This document shows positions 60,301-64,000 of a DNA stretch of 64,000 nucleotides, piece after piece. Source of the DNA: Nectonema munidae (Eukaryota; Nematomorpha; Nectonematoida; Nectonematidae); the NCBI GenBank assembly GCA_030549495.1, contig JAUIRK010000919.1, forward strand, positions 369,001 to 433,000, given 5' to 3'. Within the stretch, counting starts at the first letter, position 1, and every line of letters starts with the position of its first letter. Below the pieces are notes generated by a model, which worked only from the letters and a program-made list of their open reading frames with translations, was not told the origin of the DNA and did no database searches. A program made the translations under genes and the position numbers.

Positions 60301-62982
60301 GGGAAAGTGAAGGAGAGAGGAGGGGATTATGAGATAAGAAGATGGTTAGGGTGGTAAGGCAAAGAAACGGGCGAGTCATGAATGCGTTACTCATGCATTA
60401 CAAGTGAGAGAATTTCCTCTTCCGTATTATAAGTATTTTCTCATATCCACAAAATATTAGTTCTTCGTGACGCATAATGGCTTCTAACGTTGATATAACT
60501 ACACACAAAACCTACAACATAAAACTTGAAGAAACAAGGTGCCTCGGTTTGGGATTCAGGAACCATAAAGCCAATATCTGAAGGCAGCAGGACCTAATCG
60601 TTTTTTATGTTCGATGGCTGAAAAAGAACTTATGATTGCCACGCTTCTTTGTAAATATGAAGTTTTCGTAAACACATTTTGTTGCTGCTTCCAACTTTTA
60701 ACTAGATTTGTTACTTTCTTTTCGAGTTTTTGATTCGACAAATAGTGATCAAACTTAACGTTTTAAATTGTATTCGTTGAACGCAGCAACTCTTTCTGAC
60801 AAATTAACAATACACATTTAGCTACAGCGTCAGTAAAGAAAGAAATAAATAATCTGCAATAATTAAAAAAAATTATAAAGAATCCAATTAACAATATTTT
60901 AAAAGTCTGGCACAATGTTTCCGTTATAGATTTTTTTCTAATTTAGCGACGCTTGCATGGGCCACATAGAACCACACAGAGGGCTGCAAGCGATCCTTGG
61001 GCAAAAGTTTGCACTCCAGTGTTTTAGTATTACTGCTATACTCTAGCAAAGAATAGCAACTGATTATCTTAAGGATCTGAGATAAAACTATTCTTTTGGA
61101 AAGTTAAACAGTGAAATGAACTATACATCTATATGCTTAAAAATTTGAGACCGATAGGGGAGAAAGCTGAACAATCGTCCCTTTCGAATCCATAACTATC
61201 AAAAAATTGTTACGAAAATGCAATTTAAGAAATCAAAATGTGTATCAAAATATTACGGAAAATCGTTCAATATCAATTTTGAGTATTCTGCTGTGAACAG
61301 TCATCCCTGGTTTGACACGATCACTGGGATTTTTAACGTGATTGTCAGAGAGATTTTTGACATGAATAAATCCAAAAATTCCATTGTCCAGGGATATCCT
61401 AGAAAATATGGAAAACATTAAACCTTTTGTCATATTATGATGTTTAGAATTAGGAATTATTTGTAAAAAAGCTTATTACATGGCAAAATATATGTCATTC
61501 ATCGAAAGGACTAAAAGTCTGCACAAGAACCAAAGAAATTAGGTTATCGTAAGGAATGTTTGACATATGTATATAGTCTCTAGATACGTAGTCAAGCGCT
61601 AATGTAAAAGGCACTGATTACATATTACATTATAAAAAATATAACTTAATAAGTAAAAGTCAAACTTAGCTTACTCTATTGATATAATTTGCAAATAGAT
61701 GCAAGGCTAGTTTTAATATTCTGCTTCTACAAATTTGTAAAAAGCTACCGCTAATCAGGACATCAATAAATGGAAAAATACAAGAAAAAAAGAGTATTTA
61801 TTATATAGAAACTATTTAAAGGTTTTCATCAAATGAGGTGTTATTTATTTAAAAATTATTTGTATTTTTCATATATTTCCCCGCAATAATACAGAGCTTC
61901 TTCTGTTCAAAAGCAAAAATACAACAATACTAATCAAAATAGGTAAAAAATCTAACCCAACTAAAATACAAATATTAGGATATAAAGTAATTAGTCGATT
62001 TTATATTAATTCATACAGATTTTAATTCACGCAATATCTTAGCATACTTGTAGACACTTCTGAAAATGAAACACTACGTTTTTACTTTATATTATGTGTC
62101 TAGAATTAAATGGCACGCTGCTACTTTGATTGATTGTAAATAAGTGCCTTGTCTTGGAGAGCACATATACACGCATATGAAGTACTGACACCAAATGGAA
62201 ATGAACGAGTCAAGAAAATGAAAATAAATTCCAACCTGACACCAACAGCTCGCCCTAAACAACCCCCAGAATCGAAGTGGCTCCAAACTTCGGAGAGTTC
62301 TGCAAAGTCTTTGCTGGAGCAAAACGGGCACTCCCAATTTCCGCTTTCTTCATCGCGAGATGGGTTTGCTTTGTCGAGTTCTTCGCGGTTGGGGCGTTTG
62401 TGTGCGATGCCGATTACTTTCGCGAGAACGAGTTTGCCTGGGAAGAAGCTTTGTGGGGTTTCCTTGCTGATTATGTTGAATCTGTCTTCCACGCTGGGGG
62501 CAGTGGCAGGCTCTCTATAATCTTTGTACCTGGAAACAGCAAAGCAGATAAAATCGGGTGTAGAAGTAAAATAACTAACAAAAAATGGAAAATTTGGTTC
62601 TTCAATTGTGAATCCGTTACGCAAGCGATTACAATTTTAATAAATAAACGTCCAGGTTCAGAACATAAGTCAAGGAAAACAAGAATACCTGTGCGTTAAT
62701 TCAGAGCGAATGTCATAAAGGGTGATTGCCTTATCGCCAAAGCCTTGGCGATCAAGTTCCACGGCAAAAGCATCCAAATCCAAATCTTTTAAGCGATCCG
62801 GTGATTCTAGGATTTCTTCCAAGGCACATGCAGCATTTGCGTCTTCCGCTGTGTCATCGTAGTCCAAAGCATCGGCAGCCATTTTGCGAGCCCAGTCATA
62901 TGTTTCTGGGTGAATGCGAGTCGAGTCCAAAACTTCCATGTACGAATCAACGTTGTCTGAGGTAGCATCGATTTTAATGAAT
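54376..62982 (-). CDS. SUPT6H: Transcription elongation factor SPT6, last seven coding exons
   Basis: Exons on the minus strand: 62689-62982, 62236-62529, 61257-61398, 59730-59920, 56675-56802, 55458-55727, 54376-54869 (stop TGA). All borders are GT-AG and all phases fit, giving 603 residues. In order: DLD/HhH region ([40 protein letters not shown]), a CPFC...WSHFDSG linker, the S1 RNA-binding domain ([36 protein letters not shown]), the first SH2 ([30 protein letters not shown] with the phosphate-binding Arg), [11 protein letters not shown], the second SH2 ([31 protein letters not shown]) and a short proline-rich tail. SPT6 is a histone chaperone that travels with RNA polymerase II, and its tandem SH2 binds the phosphorylated Rpb1 linker. 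The 5' part of the gene lies to the right of the window. A weak poly(A) signal (ATTAAA) lies near 54345. Confidence 0.97.
56803..59729. other. SPT6 intron with transposon remains
   Basis: A 2.9-kb intron. It holds a minus-strand SINE (57038-57150) and a region ending in a Charlie-type hAT terminus (atgggccgcatgtttgacat then ggctg at 58933, flank ctatagat). GC-richer ggccgc words at 58360-58400 and 58890-58915 fit a hAT interior. An open plus frame at 57936-58337 has no domain that I recognise; it may be the worn transposase of that element. I could not find the left end. Confidence 0.5.
57038..57150 (-). mobile_element. tRNA-derived SINE copy in SPT6 intron
   Basis: Minus-strand copy of the family at 38481: box B appears as ggttcgatcccgcatc, the body as ctcatagttcgaaagaagcg, and the end as ggtacctttacctttac. 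The box A end is truncated. Confidence 0.75.
59921..61256. other. SPT6 intron, no recognised gene
   Basis: A minus-strand frame at 60556-60741 (lysine- and glutamine-rich start) has no domain that I can name and no splice support. Otherwise AT-rich intron. Confidence 0.45.
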
Positions 62983-64000
62983 CTAGAAAATAAATGCATT
63001 TCAAAAGGCATATTATGACAACTAGCACCCGTGGGAAATACGTTATATTGATTGCAAGTCATTAAATGACACATTCTTTTTCTTGGTTTTAAAGTAGTTT
63101 TATATTACATTAATTATGTTGTCTGCATTTTGGAGCAACAAAAAGGTTAAAATTCACTAAGTGTGTAACTAACTAACAGTCGAATAAGCTAGTTAGACAA
63201 TCAATTAATTAGAAAGAGATAGTAAATAAGGTAATCCAACTTTTTGCCTCGATGGTCCACAAAAGTTTTTTAGATTATTTGAGATAAGGAGAGAAGAAAA
63301 TTGTTTCTACATTTTTGTTACTTGAAATATCCGCTTTAATTTTTTAAAGAAAATAAAGTTAAAGACGTATACAACCGCGTTTCTAGATACAACCAAATAC
63401 TACCTTTCCTTCTGTGTTTAACAGATTAAATAAATATTGAAGCTTTTCTAGAAGAAGTCACGCTGAGTATTTAAAAGTCTTCTAAATCTGACATATGAAC
63501 CTAGTAGTTTTAGTTAAAGCCTCAAAATTTAAATTTGAGTGTTCGTATTTCTTTTGTGTAGTGGAATGAAAAATTTGACTGTCTAAACTTTATAAAAGAC
63601 TGATGTCATGTGTGCTCATTTCTGATTAATAACCCTATCGTGGTGTATCATATATGATACATAAACAAGTTTACGTTCGTCTGCTTTTTCAAATTGTTTT
63701 GTATATGAATCTTCTGCTTTTTAATAAATATCATCTGATTTTTCTGGTCATGAAAGGGTTAAAGAGTCCCCCACGGCGATTTTTTTCAAACCCGAGCGAG
63801 CGAATTCCAGGAAAATTAAACTCAACTGATTGACTGTGTACCCAAGCTATGTAGTTGTGGAAAAACTAAAAAATAAATTAAATGATTTCCTGAGTAAATT
63901 GAACGATTTTAAAGTATGTATGACAAAGGTAAATATGTTTTCAACGTATACTTACGTTATATCTTAATAAAATGTATTAAAATTTTGATGTCATTTAAAA
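62983..64000. other. upstream SPT6 intron, no exon found
   Basis: The next SPT6 exon should end just before the GFIKID block. I searched the minus strand to the window edge for it and did not see it, so it lies beyond 64000. Confidence 0.6.

Noticed and set aside
62149..62965. Plus-strand frames of up to 140 codons
   Set aside because: They lie opposite SPT6 exons with perfect family matches and good splice sites on the minus strand; they are antisense shadows.

Overview
The window is nuclear DNA of an animal. It is AT-rich, has GT-AG introns, and holds three conserved metazoan genes in a dense litter of transposons and satellites. Repeat style (hAT, Tigger/pogo, CR1-like LINEs, tRNA-derived SINEs, ~150-bp satellites) made me think of a crustacean, perhaps a parasitic copepod such as a sea louse; that is an impression, not a demonstrated match.

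All three host genes are on the minus strand. (1) VPS35, the retromer core subunit: the first three coding exons (13879-13974, 1230-1329, 173-299); the rest lies beyond the left edge. Its first intron is about 12.5 kb and full of mobile DNA. (2) BORA (aurora borealis), the Cdk1/Plk1/Aurora A mitotic-entry cofactor: five exons between 49952 and 37930, with an 8.9-kb TE-filled intron. (3) SPT6, the elongation factor and histone chaperone: the last seven coding exons (62982 to 54376), covering the DLD region, S1 domain, tandem SH2 and a proline-rich tail. For all three, splice phases agree across every junction that I could check.

Layout: 1-13974 VPS35 5' part, holding a decayed Ty3/gypsy element with a large palindrome, a nested hAT element with an 8-bp target duplication, two MULE-like elements with internal minisatellites, and a 3.9-kb element made largely of two satellites. 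14000-37900 is intergenic: TE-protein fragments, MITEs, a GT-rich minisatellite, a decayed minus-strand LINE, a quiet AT-rich stretch, and a pogo/Tigger element split by an almost intact 5.6-kb LINE. 37930-49952 is BORA, with a nest of at least four elements in its large intron. 49954-54375 holds a hAT MITE, a decayed retroelement and a piggyBac remnant. 54376-64000 is the 3' part of SPT6.

The host genes share no obvious pathway. I see no operon, CRISPR, toxin or clearly new biochemical system. The notable content is the architecture of the repeats and their order of nesting.
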